A stretch of 64,000 bases of DNA from Marinomonas sp. MED121 (lineage in GTDB: Bacteria > Pseudomonadota > Gammaproteobacteria > Pseudomonadales > Marinomonadaceae): NCBI RefSeq assembly GCF_000153025.1, contig NZ_CH672429.1, positions 1,105,079 through 1,169,078 of the forward strand, written 5' to 3'. The notes beneath the pieces are model-generated. The model was not told the origin of the DNA. It saw only the letters and a list, made by a program, of their open reading frames with translations, and made no database searches. Positions 34,843-43,415 of the stretch are shown here, one piece after another. Made by a program: the position numbers and the translations under genes. Every line of letters begins with the position of its first letter. Position 1 is the stretch's first letter.

Positions 34843-35754
34843 ATGACAAATCACATGCCGTATCAGCCATCACAACCAGGCAACTTGGGCGCGCTAGATT
34901 ATATCTATGTCGGCGGTTACGTTCGGGCAGAGTTTGATAATCTAGGCTTAGAAAAAGAGTTTGAGCGTAGTTTTGCATCCAGTAATGAGCAAAATGACAA
35001 ACTGCTCTTTATGCCAGACAACCAAATTCAAGTATTAGAAAATAAAAACTGGTTTAGTGACAGGGACTATTGTCTCTATAAGCATTTATCCAATCCCAAA
35101 AATCGCTATATTGCGAGGCAGATGAAGTGGTCTTTGATTAATGCTTATCGGGATGAAATGTATTTTTTAGAGCCTAATACCGAGCAAATAAACACATTAA
35201 TCAATGCCCTAAAGCCAGATGAAAACAGTAACAAGTGTAAAATCCACACAACATCTGACACCTTAACGCCAATCAATGTTATCGGCTCTTATCAAATCAC
35301 CCATACTGAGGATTTACCTCGTATTCATATATTGAAGCTAGATACAATTCGACAAGCGGATATAGTGAGAAAGATTCATGCTCAACATGCAGGTTTTAAT
35401 GATAGCAAGCTAAGAAAAGTCGTTGCAGACTTGTTGTCTTTAGCAGGTAATAATGGCGATACGGATCAAGATCGCGCACTCAATTACACCCTTAAATATA
35501 ATCTTGAAGTCTATATGGGCGCCTATGAACTCATTTATAAGCATGCAAATAGTCATTCAGATAGGGAAACCGCACAACTAAATAATGTCACTGTTCTCAC
35601 TGAGATTTGTGGTAAACGCAAAATCGCCAAAGTCATTTTTGATTTTCAAAATGTGGAAAATAGCATCGGCCAACATTGGTACTGCGCGATTGATGTTACC
35701 CATGAGTACCCATTCTTACTGACTAAATTTAAGCGTTACTTACCGAGATACTAA
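34843..35754 (+). CDS. Free-standing PatG C-terminal-type domain protein, paralogue 2
   Basis: 303 aa, related to the preceding gene over its whole length: DYIYVGGYVRAEFDNLGLEKEF, RYIARQMKWSLINAYRDEMYFL, KRKIAKVIFDFQNV...DVTHEYPFLLTKFKRYLP. It starts 42 bp after paralogue 1 with AAGGAG upstream, so the two form an operon. It has lost the GPLAPEE segment of paralogue 1, suggesting divergent roles. Confidence 0.68.
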   Translation: MTNHMPYQPSQPGNLGALDYIYVGGYVRAEFDNLGLEKEFERSFASSNEQNDKLLFMPDNQIQVLENKNWFSDRDYCLYKHLSNPKNRYIARQMKWSLINAYRDEMYFLEPNTEQINTLINALKPDENSNKCKIHTTSDTLTPINVIGSYQITHTEDLPRIHILKLDTIRQADIVRKIHAQHAGFNDSKLRKVVADLLSLAGNNGDTDQDRALNYTLKYNLEVYMGAYELIYKHANSHSDRETAQLNNVTVLTEICGKRKIAKVIFDFQNVENSIGQHWYCAIDVTHEYPFLLTKFKRYLPRY

Positions 35755-35778
35755 AGTGAGTAAGCACAAACGAAAAGC

Positions 35779-35806
35779 GCCTATTGATACAGGCGCTTGT
35801 TTTTTG
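35779..35806 (+). terminator. Intrinsic terminator of the PatG-domain operon
   Basis: AAGCGCCT and AGGCGCTT form an 8-bp stem around ATTGATAC and are followed by GTTTTTT, 25 bp after the last stop codon. Confidence 0.88.
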
Positions 35807-35859
35807 CTTTTTTATCAAACTCTCTTTTTTTAAACTCTCCTTTTAAAACAAGAGAAGCG

Positions 35860-36474
35860 CTAATCATAGGTTTGTATGGTTCGAAAGGTCAGATTGACTC
35901 TAGGTCCATGATACATTTTTGTAGGCGGCAATCTATGTAACCAATGGGTTTGTGTTATCCCTTTCATAACCAGTAGGCTGCCATGATCTAACACTTGAGA
36001 GATGACTTCTTTGGTTTTTTTATGCTTAAACGCAAATTTACGTTCAGCGCCTAAGCTAATCGAGGCAATAGCACCATGGTTTTTTAAATCCTTTTCGCCA
36101 TCACTGTGCCAAGCCATACCTTCACTGCCATCGTGATAGAGGTTTAACAGACATGAATTATAGGTTTCTCCACTCTCGGCTTCTGCCATCGCTTTCAGCG
36201 CCATCAGTTCCTGAGTCCAAGGCAATGCCGTTTTGGTGGTATTTGAATAGGTATAGGTAAAAGGCTTTTCGCCATACCAAGCAACTTTGCGCTTGGTGAT
36301 AATCTTTTTCCCATAAATAACGGCTTCATCATTTTTCCACTCTATTGTATTAAATAGTGCTTCAAAAAAATGATCCGCCTGGGGCAAAGGCATGATGCAG
36401 CCATAGTATTCAACACTGCCATCATGGGGCAGTAGCTCTCTTGGCCATTCTTCTAATTGATCAAAGAGATCCAT
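35860..36474 (-). CDS. AlkB-like 2OG-Fe(II) dioxygenase (DNA alkylation repair)
   Basis: 204 aa. Iron ligands are His123 and Asp125 in MAWHSDGEK and His180 in HWLHRL; the 2-oxoglutarate Arg lies in PRVNLTFR (about 192-198). The sequence SCLLNLYHDGSEGMAWHSD is typical of the short AlkB homologues that demethylate DNA or RNA. It is followed on the same strand by two other 2OG oxygenase genes, one of them broken. Confidence 0.88.
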   Translation of the reverse strand: MDLFDQLEEWPRELLPHDGSVEYYGCIMPLPQADHFFEALFNTIEWKNDEAVIYGKKIITKRKVAWYGEKPFTYTYSNTTKTALPWTQELMALKAMAEAESGETYNSCLLNLYHDGSEGMAWHSDGEKDLKNHGAIASISLGAERKFAFKHKKTKEVISQVLDHGSLLVMKGITQTHWLHRLPPTKMYHGPRVNLTFRTIQTYD

Positions 36475-36525
36475 TACTTAACCCTTCACCTCTAAACAAA
36501 TTAACCTATGTTTTCTTAGCTTTTT

Positions 36526-37503
36526 TTAGCTAACAGCATCATGGAAGATAATGCCCATGGCATACCGTTCGCCACTTAACACCTCACTAATACCATGCTT
36601 CATATTGACCCTATAATACCCTCTTACTCCCTGTTCAGGTTTAAAATTCGTGGTAAATATAATCATATCGCCCCGATCTGGGGTTAGCACTATGGCTTGA
36701 GATTGAGCTCTTGGCACCTGCCTTGTCATAACAAACTCGCCGCCTTGATAGTCTTCACCCTTTTGACTTAACACTATGGCCGCCTGAATGGGAAAATAGA
36801 CCTCCCCATATAAATCTTGATGCAAGGTATTAAATCCTGTTGGTGGGTATTTAAGGATCAAGGGGGTGGGTTTCATCTGGGCATTGGCTTCACATTGCGC
36901 GCTTAAGCTTGGCAAATGCTTGGGAAAACGTGTCTCTAGATTCAAGCATTGCATCCAAGCATTCGCCACAGGCGCTAAATGCGGATACAAACCTTCGCGC
37001 AAGTCTTTCACTATATCGGGTAAAGGGTAGTCCCAATATTTATACTCGCCAAAACCAAAGCGATAACGCTTCATATCCACGATTTTACGATACTCACTTT
37101 CATTGTTATAACGCTTAAGGAACCTGCGAATAAGCCCTCCCACCTCAGCGTGTGGATAAAAGCCGCTAGATTTATGGCGAGGAGTGCAACTTAATAGTTA
37201 TTCTATTGATAAGGTCCTCAACGTAAAGATAGGGCTTTTAGACCACGCCCTTCGGGTCTTTCAGAAAAAGTAACACCCTGTGTTGTTACTTCTCGAAAGG
37301 TACCTACATTACTTCAAAGTAACGCCTTGCGTGACACTTTTTCTGTAAAGACTGAGAAGAGGTGACTTAATCGCAGGTTCCTTAACCAGGCTCTGACATT
37401 GGCTATCTGACAAAAAATTAGAGACGAGGGCATAGCCTTTTTCATGCAAGCTGTGACAAATTTGCTGCCAATCTAATTGATTGATTTGATGATTCAGACT
37501 CAT
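36526..37503 (-). pseudogene. 2OG-Fe(II) oxygenase interrupted by a MITE
   Basis: The N-terminal 41 codons (37503-37383) and the rest (37115-36526) are separated by a 265-bp MITE at 37118-37382. Removing the MITE and one TA restores an uninterrupted frame, LVKRYNNESEYRKIVDM, which aligns with LIKGYLSNQGYRKKVEM of the intact paralogue at 37634. The downstream part retains the iron ligands (TLHQDLYGEVYF) and MKHGISEVLSGERYAMGIIFHDA. As it stands the N-terminal frame runs into MITE sequence and stops after 64 codons. Confidence 0.93.
37118..37382 (-). mobile_element. MITE-like element, copy C (265 bp), inserted in a gene
   Basis: Ends AGGAACCTGCGAATAAG and CTTAATCGCAGGTTCCT; TA at 37116-37117 and 37383-37384. 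It has the same orientation as copy B. The target gene's uninterrupted frame gives direct evidence that the element is mobile and duplicates only TA. Confidence 0.95.
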
Positions 37504-37633
37504 ATCACTCCTTAAATAAATTGTTCTGACATCAAGTTAGCAAGTACCAATGGGTAAAAACATCTGATTCTTGCCTGCTATTTTCAAAGGGTCATTTACT
37601 TAGATAAGAAGTACGCTTTAAAACTATTTCAAT

Positions 37634-38350
37634 CTAGTGCGTCGCATCATGAAAGATAATCCCCATGGCATAACGCTCTCCACCAAGCACTTCTTTCACC
37701 CCATGCTTCACCTTCACTTTGTAATAGCCTTTCCCCCCTATTTCAGGCTTGAAATTAGTAGTGAAAATCAGCATATCACCTCTCTTGGGAGCCAACTCTA
37801 TCGCCTTAGTTTGACCGCTCATACCTTGCTTTGTTAATACAAAAGTACCCCCTAGATAATCTTCATCTTTTTGATTGAGAGGAATAATAGCCTGCAATGG
37901 AAAATACACCTTGCCGTATATATCCTGATGCAAATTGATATAGCCGCCTTCAGGATATTTTAAAATAAGTGAACTTGGGATCAGCTGACCATTGGCAACA
38001 CACTGGGCTTGTAAGCTGGGTAATAAATCAGGAAAGCGGGTATTGATGTCTAACGATTGCATCCAAGTATTCGCCACAGGAACAAGCTTTTGATAGAGAG
38101 TTTCTCGTAACGTTTGTATCAGCTCAGGCAAGGGGTAATCCCAATTTTTATATTCTCCAAAGCCAAAGTTACTAGGCTGCATTTCAACCTTTTTACGATA
38201 ACCTTGGTTGGACAGATAGCCTTTTATTAAATGCTCACAAAGCATTTTGGACATAAAGCTGGGGATCAGAGCATAACCATGGTGATTGAGTTCGGACAAT
38301 ATGGGCTGCCAATTTAGCCCTTGGATTTTATGTTTGATTGATAAAGACAT
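37634..38350 (-). CDS. 2OG-Fe(II) oxygenase, intact paralogue
   Basis: 238 aa from the ATG at 38350 (AGGG upstream; an in-frame ATG 11 codons earlier is less likely). The double-stranded beta-helix ligands are His141 and Asp143 (NLHQDIYG), distal His216 (VKHGVKE) and the 2OG-binding Arg226 in GGERYAMG. The two paralogues are about 55% identical by eye. The family (COG3826-like) hydroxylates unknown substrates. Confidence 0.82.
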   Translation of the reverse strand: MSLSIKHKIQGLNWQPILSELNHHGYALIPSFMSKMLCEHLIKGYLSNQGYRKKVEMQPSNFGFGEYKNWDYPLPELIQTLRETLYQKLVPVANTWMQSLDINTRFPDLLPSLQAQCVANGQLIPSSLILKYPEGGYINLHQDIYGKVYFPLQAIIPLNQKDEDYLGGTFVLTKQGMSGQTKAIELAPKRGDMLIFTTNFKPEIGGKGYYKVKVKHGVKEVLGGERYAMGIIFHDATH

Positions 38351-38635
38351 GTTTTTCCCTAAACAAGATATTTTGCCAAACACTTTAACAAAATTTGATT
38401 AGAAAAAAGAGTCACAGCTTAAATTGGGTCACGAGGAAACCTTCGATTAATTCAGGTTTCTAACTTGATCAAAGATTAAAATATAAAAACCATATTTTAA
38501 TAAATATAAAGTCGAAAAAATTTAAAAATTAAGTTCTTTCTCTTTCGTTAACTATAAATAAACTCGATAGGTTTTATGTTATTTAAACAAGAAAGCCATT
38601 AACTAAAAACAAATCACAAAGTAACTCATGAGAAA

Positions 38636-39121
38636 TCATTCAACTTCTTTAGCTATATCAACACCAAACTCTTTTTTAAATAACATTTTTGTATTTTCAA
38701 ATGCCATTTCCAAATGTTTTCTATCCTCTTCATCACGGGAACCAAAATAAGGGAAATGATGTAAGTAATGACCAAATACAGCTTGGCAGTCTTGAACGTA
38801 TTTTCTAGTATCTAAAATATGGTTATGCCACACAGCATCTATAGCAAGGGTTGGTGAAATATTGGTATCGTATTTTCGAATAAGAAAAAGGTATTGGCGG
38901 TATTGGTTAATAGCAAAGGCGGCATCCTCTTCATCCCAAAGAAGCCCTAAGTCTCCTGCGCACTCTTCGTCAGTCATCTTAAAAAAGATCATGGACATGT
39001 CCATATTAAAGATATAATCCTTTATCTCCTCTAAAGTCTTTAGTTTTGGCACATGTGGAAATGAAAGAGGTAAACCTACATCATCTTTTAAATCTTTAAT
39101 ATCAAATTCTTTAAATTCCAT
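38636..39121 (-). CDS. GRDP-like (DUF1399) protein
   Basis: 161 aa from the ATG at 39121; the longer frame starts at TTG inside a hairpin. It carries the motif AIDAVWHNHILDTRKYVQDC then FGHYLHHFPYFGS, typical of glycine-rich-domain-protein-like (GRDP) domains. The spaced His and Cys residues look like a metal or catalytic site, though no reaction is known to me. It follows the 47-codon peptide gene on the same strand. Confidence 0.72.
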   Translation of the reverse strand: MEFKEFDIKDLKDDVGLPLSFPHVPKLKTLEEIKDYIFNMDMSMIFFKMTDEECAGDLGLLWDEEDAAFAINQYRQYLFLIRKYDTNISPTLAIDAVWHNHILDTRKYVQDCQAVFGHYLHHFPYFGSRDEEDRKHLEMAFENTKMLFKKEFGVDIAKEVE

Positions 39122-39170
39122 TTTAATACCTGCCAGTTTAATACCATTAACAATCATAAATATAAGAAGT

Positions 39171-39210
39171 AAGCACCTTATTAGTTTCCCTATCAATTAA
39201 TAAGGTGCTT
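39171..39210 (-). terminator. 13-bp hairpin between the peptide and GRDP genes
   Basis: AAGCACCTTATTA (39171-39183) pairs perfectly with TAATAAGGTGCTT (39198-39210). It lies after the 47-codon ORF stop and before the GRDP start and has no strong T-run. It may lower downstream expression relative to the peptide, as seen in operons where a peptide is needed in excess. Confidence 0.6.
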
Positions 39211-39226
39211 AAATTAACGCTAAAAG

Positions 39227-39370
39227 CTACTTAGGTGTGTGTAAACACAGTTTGCCGCAGAAGGCTTTCTTATCGCTTTCTAACTTCATTTTGAATTGTG
39301 TTTTCTTATCACCTTTTTGAGCTGTTTGAAAAAAGGCTTTTTTAGCAAGACTAGCATTTACTTTATTCAT
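39227..39370 (-). CDS. 47-aa basic peptide with paired cysteines
   Basis: Begins MNKVNASLAKKAFFQTAQKG and ends KKAFCGKLCLHTPK. The ribosome-binding site GAAGGAA is eight bases before the ATG, which is unusually good for this AT-rich segment and argues that the ORF is real. The two cysteines (FCGKLC) sit at the C-terminal end after a lysine-rich leader-like half. I know no homologue. Its position next to the GRDP-like gene suggests a substrate or partner. Confidence 0.6.
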   Translation of the reverse strand: MNKVNASLAKKAFFQTAQKGDKKTQFKMKLESDKKAFCGKLCLHTPK

Positions 39371-39686
39371 AACAATATTCCTTCATATTTGTTTTTAATA
39401 TTTTTATAGTTTTCCAACTAATTGGAAATATTATGTAAGCAACCCCTATAAAAACTGTCAAGACATTAGCGCCATTTATTATAAATAAATGCAAAAAAGC
39501 TATATTGTAATAAGCCGTAATTGATAAGTTAATACTTGAAAGAGATGATTTAAAACATTTATTTTTTATCAAATAACTTTAAAAAGTGCTAATTTCTTGT
39601 GAAATTAAATTAATAAAACGACATTTTATTTTTTAATTTTAAAGCATTTAAGAGAAAAAGAGACGCCGTTTACAAAAACAGGTGGC

Positions 39687-40106
39687 TTAGTCAAATTCTA
39701 AGTGCTCTGGCAGTTGACTATTTATTTCATACCAACTGGCTTTTTGAGATGTCCAAATATGGTTAATTTCTTTACTAGAAATATCATCATCAAGTGAACC
39801 TAGCCGTAAAATAATATGCTGTGCACCGCCTCTTTTTGCATAAATCTGGGTGCCACAATTTGCACAAAAATGTCTGACTTTACCTGGGGAGGACTCAAAC
39901 TGGCTTAATTCTCCCGCACCAGACAATCGAAAATTAGCTAATGGCACTGACGCAACACTAGAAAACGCAGCACCATGAGCCTTTCGACAAGTAACACAAT
40001 GACAGTGAACGATATCGCCTACTTCGCCCGAAATTTCATAAGTAACATTGCCACAAAGACAGCTTCCTTTAATCACCGACTCTCTCCTATTAACACGCTT
40101 AAACAC
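39687..40106 (-). CDS. GFA-domain (CENP-V fold) protein
   Basis: 139 aa with the paired zinc cysteines CLCGNVTYEI, HCHCVTCRKAHGAAF and FCANCGTQIYAKRGG of the glutathione-dependent formaldehyde-activating fold. Members are often annotated as aldehyde-detoxifying but function is rarely proven. It starts only 1 bp from the end of the GNAT gene, so they are cotranscribed. Two further GFA genes occur at 59606 and 59964. Confidence 0.88.
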   Translation of the reverse strand: MFKRVNRRESVIKGSCLCGNVTYEISGEVGDIVHCHCVTCRKAHGAAFSSVASVPLANFRLSGAGELSQFESSPGKVRHFCANCGTQIYAKRGGAQHIILRLGSLDDDISSKEINHIWTSQKASWYEINSQLPEHLEFD

Positions 40107-40107
40107 T

Positions 40108-40569
40108 TCATTCTGTTAAGTTTTTTTCCATAAACACACTGTATGGGTCTGCTTGATATCCACCAAAGGGCCCACATTCTTGATACCCTAAAGACTGATA
40201 AAGACCAATTGCTTCTGGCTGGCTAATGCCAGTTTCTAGCTTGGCACTTAGAATACCCTCTTGGATGAGGAGTTGATGTAAGTGCGACATAATCACTTTT
40301 GATAGGCCTTTTCCTCTTTGCTCTTCTGCGACAAAAACACGTTTAATTTCGCCGTATTTTTCATCTGTGGAAAGGCGTTTTACTGCACCGATACCAACTA
40401 AGCTGTCTTCTTGGAAGACACCAATTAAATCGATGTGATCAGCAAGCAAAGCAGATACAGACTCCATATGATTACTTTCATCTGGATAGAGAGCTTGCAT
40501 GTATAGATCAGATTCATTTAAGAGGTGCTGAACATCTTCTCTTTCTTCCGTTATTTTTCGAATTTGCAT
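40108..40569 (-). CDS. GNAT acetyltransferase
   Basis: 153 aa with EIKRVFVAEEQRGKGLSKVIMSHL as the acetyl-CoA loop (about 76-99) and EAIGLYQSLGYQECGPFGGY, a pattern shared with small acetyltransferases of the YafP/ElaA-like type. It forms a tight group with the GFA and second GNAT genes. Confidence 0.85.
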   Translation of the reverse strand: MQIRKITEEREDVQHLLNESDLYMQALYPDESNHMESVSALLADHIDLIGVFQEDSLVGIGAVKRLSTDEKYGEIKRVFVAEEQRGKGLSKVIMSHLHQLLIQEGILSAKLETGISQPEAIGLYQSLGYQECGPFGGYQADPYSVFMEKNLTE

Positions 40570-40580
40570 AATTCTTAGCC

Positions 40581-41018
40581 TTAAATAGCAAGTTCATAAT
40601 AAATATCAAACTCATCTTCATGGGTTTGAATGAAACCATTCTTTTGGTAAAACGCATTGGACAGGCTTCCTTTCAAAGCCCCTAGACGCAAGGCTAAGTC
40701 CTTTCCTTTCGCTAGCTCGATCACTCTAGTAAGGGCCTTTTTACCAAGCTGTTTATTTTGATGCTCAGGTTTAATATATAAATGATCCAACCAGATATGA
40801 TCGCTACGCTCTCGCACAGCATAAAAGCCAAGCAGCTCACCCTCAAGGGTAAGCTTTATCGTATCTTGCGGGATAAAAGTCTCTAAGAACCGACTCCTCA
40901 CTCTGTTTTCATCAAACCGCCCTAAAGCAACTAAACTAGGTTTCATCGCCATTGCTCTAATTTCAGCTAAGATTTGTGCATCTTGAGGCTCCACCACTTG
41001 ATACTCTACTGCTTCCAT
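40581..41018 (-). CDS. GNAT acetyltransferase
   Basis: 145 aa with IWLDHLYIKPEHQNKQLGKKALTRVIE (acetyl-CoA loop, about 73-100) and SNAFYQKNGFIQTHEDEFDIYYEL at the C-terminus. It lies 11 bp upstream of the next GNAT gene and 18 bp downstream of the oxidoreductase gene. The substrate is unknown. Confidence 0.84.
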   Translation of the reverse strand: MEAVEYQVVEPQDAQILAEIRAMAMKPSLVALGRFDENRVRSRFLETFIPQDTIKLTLEGELLGFYAVRERSDHIWLDHLYIKPEHQNKQLGKKALTRVIELAKGKDLALRLGALKGSLSNAFYQKNGFIQTHEDEFDIYYELAI

Positions 41019-41036
41019 TGCCTCTATGCCTCACCT

Positions 41037-41600
41037 TTAATCTACTGTTTCTAATGCTTGAATTCGCTCTTTTAACGCAACACCATAGGCCCTTGCTCTT
41101 TGGGCGACCTCTTCCTTTTTGTTCACCACATCTGGTATGTATAACATATTGCCACTGGCCATAGGCGATAACCAGTGCATACCACAAAAAGCGGCGGTTT
41201 GTTGCAAGGGCGTCAATAAGGTTTCAAGGCGAAAGTTGTTATGCCCACCCACTTGATACGAGGTAATCTCTCCTCCTAATGTTGTTGAGATGAGCAAACG
41301 CTTGCCTTTCAGCTTGTCTCCGCTACTGCCATAAGCAAAACCATACAAGAGCACCTGATCCATCCATTCTTTTAACAGGCCAGGCACACTGTACCAATGG
41401 ATAGGGAATTGAAAAATAACCAAATCTGCCGCAATTAATGCTTGCTGCTCATTGGCAACATCAATTTTAAAATCAGGGTATAGCTGGTAAAGGTCACGTA
41501 TTTCCAAACCTTCTATCGAATTTAGGCTTTCCACTATGGCTTGGTTAGCAATGGAACTTGTTGCTAGGTGTTTGTGGGCCACTAAAACAAGGGTTTTCAT
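41037..41600 (-). CDS. NAD(P)H-dependent quinone oxidoreductase, flavodoxin-like fold
   Basis: 187 aa; MKTLVLVAHKHLATSSIANQ at the FMN site and IFQFPIHWYSVPGLLKEWMDQVL (about 60-85) place it in the MdaB/KefF/YheR group. It reduces quinones by two electrons and protects against electrophiles. It is divergent from the HxlR gene, its probable regulator. The downstream genes are GNAT, GNAT and GFA. Confidence 0.86.
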   Translation of the reverse strand: MKTLVLVAHKHLATSSIANQAIVESLNSIEGLEIRDLYQLYPDFKIDVANEQQALIAADLVIFQFPIHWYSVPGLLKEWMDQVLLYGFAYGSSGDKLKGKRLLISTTLGGEITSYQVGGHNNFRLETLLTPLQQTAAFCGMHWLSPMASGNMLYIPDVVNKKEEVAQRARAYGVALKERIQALETVD

Positions 41601-41765
41601 CTACTTTCTCCAATCTACTTTTTCAATCTAATGTCTTCAAAATATGACTATCAATTTCTCTTGCGAGAGCATGAGCTTGGGAGCAGAATAAACAAAAAAT
41701 TTGGCCGACATAAGAAGGCACTTTTTAAGAACTCAGTACCTTTTTGTATACCTTTGGGAGTAAAA

Positions 41766-42125
41766 ATGCCGCACACAGATTATGACTGTAACCTTGGTTG
41801 CCCAGTAGAAAGAGCGCTCGAAATCATTGGCGGAAAATGGAAAGGGGCGATTCTTTATCACCTACTAGATAGTAGCAATCAAGGTGGCTCCATCCGCTTT
41901 AACGAACTGCGCCGTATCATGCCCAACATTACCCAAAGAATGCTAACCAAGCAGTTAAGAGAGTTAGCAGAAACAAGCCTGATTTCACGCACGGTTTATC
42001 CTGAGGTCCCCCCTAGGGTGGAGTATGCCATGACTGACTATGGCAAAACGTTAGCACCTGTTATTGATTCCTTAAGGGCTTGGGGCATTTCTCATCTAGA
42101 GAGCAATAACATTCGTCAAGATTAG
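41766..42125 (+). CDS. HxlR-family regulator
   Basis: 119 aa from the ATG at 41766 (GGGAG at the right distance; the frame opens earlier but lacks such a site). CPVERALEIIGGKWKGAILYHLL and FNELRRIMPNITQRMLTKQLREL form the winged helix; Cys in NLGCPVERA is typical of redox or aldehyde sensing. It is divergent from the quinone oxidoreductase gene and probably represses it. Confidence 0.88.
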   Translation: MPHTDYDCNLGCPVERALEIIGGKWKGAILYHLLDSSNQGGSIRFNELRRIMPNITQRMLTKQLRELAETSLISRTVYPEVPPRVEYAMTDYGKTLAPVIDSLRAWGISHLESNNIRQD

Positions 42126-42183
42126 CATTAGAAGCGATTCATTTTTCTCTTTACAAGTATTCAAGTTTTTTCTAACATTCAAA

Positions 42184-42206
42184 ACATACCATACTGTATG
42201 GTATGT
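42184..42206 (+). promoter_or_regulatory. TetR-type operator palindrome
   Basis: ACATACCATAC, one central T, then GTATGGTATGT: an 11-bp perfect inverted repeat 63 bp before the DUF2867 gene. The next gene but one encodes a TetR-family regulator, the probable ligand of this site. Confidence 0.75.
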
Positions 42207-42269
42207 AAATTTATTTATTAGCTTTGTATTTTTAACTTCATACTCTCAATATGAAACAAAGGAATGACC

Positions 42270-42782
42270 ATGGCGTTGCTTTTTTCCAATATTCAAACTT
42301 TAGATGAGCCCAAACTAGATAATCTGGCAGCTAAAGCTAACGGCCACTATTTTCGTGATGCCCTTTCAATGCCATTAAACAAGCCTTCTTTGAGTCCAAG
42401 CCAAGTACAGCACGCTATTTTTGCTCACATGCCTAGCTGGGTATCCAGATTAATGAGAATACGTAATCGGATAGTCAAACTATTTGGTTTTGAGGTAGGC
42501 GCAGATAACTTAGCCCCTAGCAGTGACGAGCTTGCAATAGGTGATAAAGCAGGTTTCTTAACGGTTATTGAAAAGACTCAAGATGAGATCATCTCCTTTG
42601 CTGAAGACAAGCATATGATCTTCTATATCTCTGTGTTAAAACAAGCTGATCACGTCATCGTTTCGACCTTAGTGAATCAAAAAACATTGATAGGTAGGCT
42701 CTATGTAAATAGCATTTTGCCCTTCCATTACATCATCGCACGTACTGTGATGAATAACGCCCTTAAAGCTAAAAGACTATGA
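42270..42782 (+). CDS. DUF2867-family protein
   Basis: 170 aa starting at the ATG at 42270, preceded by AAAGGA. The sequence has the DUF2867 pattern: PSWVSRLMRIRNRIVKLFGFE, AGFLTVIEKTQDEIISFAEDKHMIFYISVL and HYIIARTVMNNALKA. Function is unknown. It ends 4 bp inside the TetR gene, so the two are translationally coupled. Confidence 0.78.
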   Translation: MALLFSNIQTLDEPKLDNLAAKANGHYFRDALSMPLNKPSLSPSQVQHAIFAHMPSWVSRLMRIRNRIVKLFGFEVGADNLAPSSDELAIGDKAGFLTVIEKTQDEIISFAEDKHMIFYISVLKQADHVIVSTLVNQKTLIGRLYVNSILPFHYIIARTVMNNALKAKRL

Positions 42783-43384
42783 ATACAAAAACAACTAAGA
42801 AAAACTTAAACAAAGCCCAATTAGATAAAAATAAAGATAGCAAAAACAGTCAGTTAGATTGGCTAGAATTTGCCTTAGAAACACTCGTTAAAAAGGGTCC
42901 TGATGCCTTAAAAATTATCCCCCTATGCGAATTAAAAGGCGTGACTAAAGGCTCTTTTTATCACCATTTTAAAAATAGAAACGTATTTATCGATACCTTA
43001 ATGACACACTGGTATCAAAAAAGAACACTGGATTTTATCGAGCAAGCCAATACCCAAAGTTCTCCCATGGAAAAGCTAAATAAGTTAGACCAAGTGATCG
43101 CAAGTCAACAAAGTGAAGCCGAAATGCACATCCGAGCTTGGGCACTTAAAGAAGCCAATATTAGCGGACACTTAGAAAAAATAGACCAGCAAAGACAAGA
43201 TTATTTAGCCCAATGTTATGCCGAACTTGGCCTTCCTAAAGAGGAAGCTGAAGATATCGCATTAATGGCCTATGCCAATTTTTTAGGCATGCAACAGATA
43301 CATCCAAGACCCTCTATCGAAACCGTATTAAGGGTCACGGCAATGGCATCTCAAGCCTTTTTGCCAATGCCCAAGGATAACTGA
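42779..43384 (+). CDS. TetR/AcrR-family regulator
   Basis: 201 aa with an N-terminal TetR HTH (LEFALETLVKKGPDALKIIPLCELKGVTKGSFYHHFKNRNVFI, about 29-70). The C-terminal ligand domain is typical in size. It overlaps the DUF2867 gene by 4 nt and the operator is upstream of both, so it is probably autoregulated. The DUF6463 gene follows. Confidence 0.86.
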   Translation: MNTKTTKKNLNKAQLDKNKDSKNSQLDWLEFALETLVKKGPDALKIIPLCELKGVTKGSFYHHFKNRNVFIDTLMTHWYQKRTLDFIEQANTQSSPMEKLNKLDQVIASQQSEAEMHIRAWALKEANISGHLEKIDQQRQDYLAQCYAELGLPKEEAEDIALMAYANFLGMQQIHPRPSIETVLRVTAMASQAFLPMPKDN

Positions 43385-43415
43385 TTTTAAATTGAAACCT
43401 TAAGGATAGAAGACT

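Noticed and set aside
39363..39572. 69-codon ORF overlapping the start of the 47-codon peptide gene
   Set aside because: Starts at TTG without a ribosome-binding site in AT-rich DNA; although hydrophobic, there is no support for translation.
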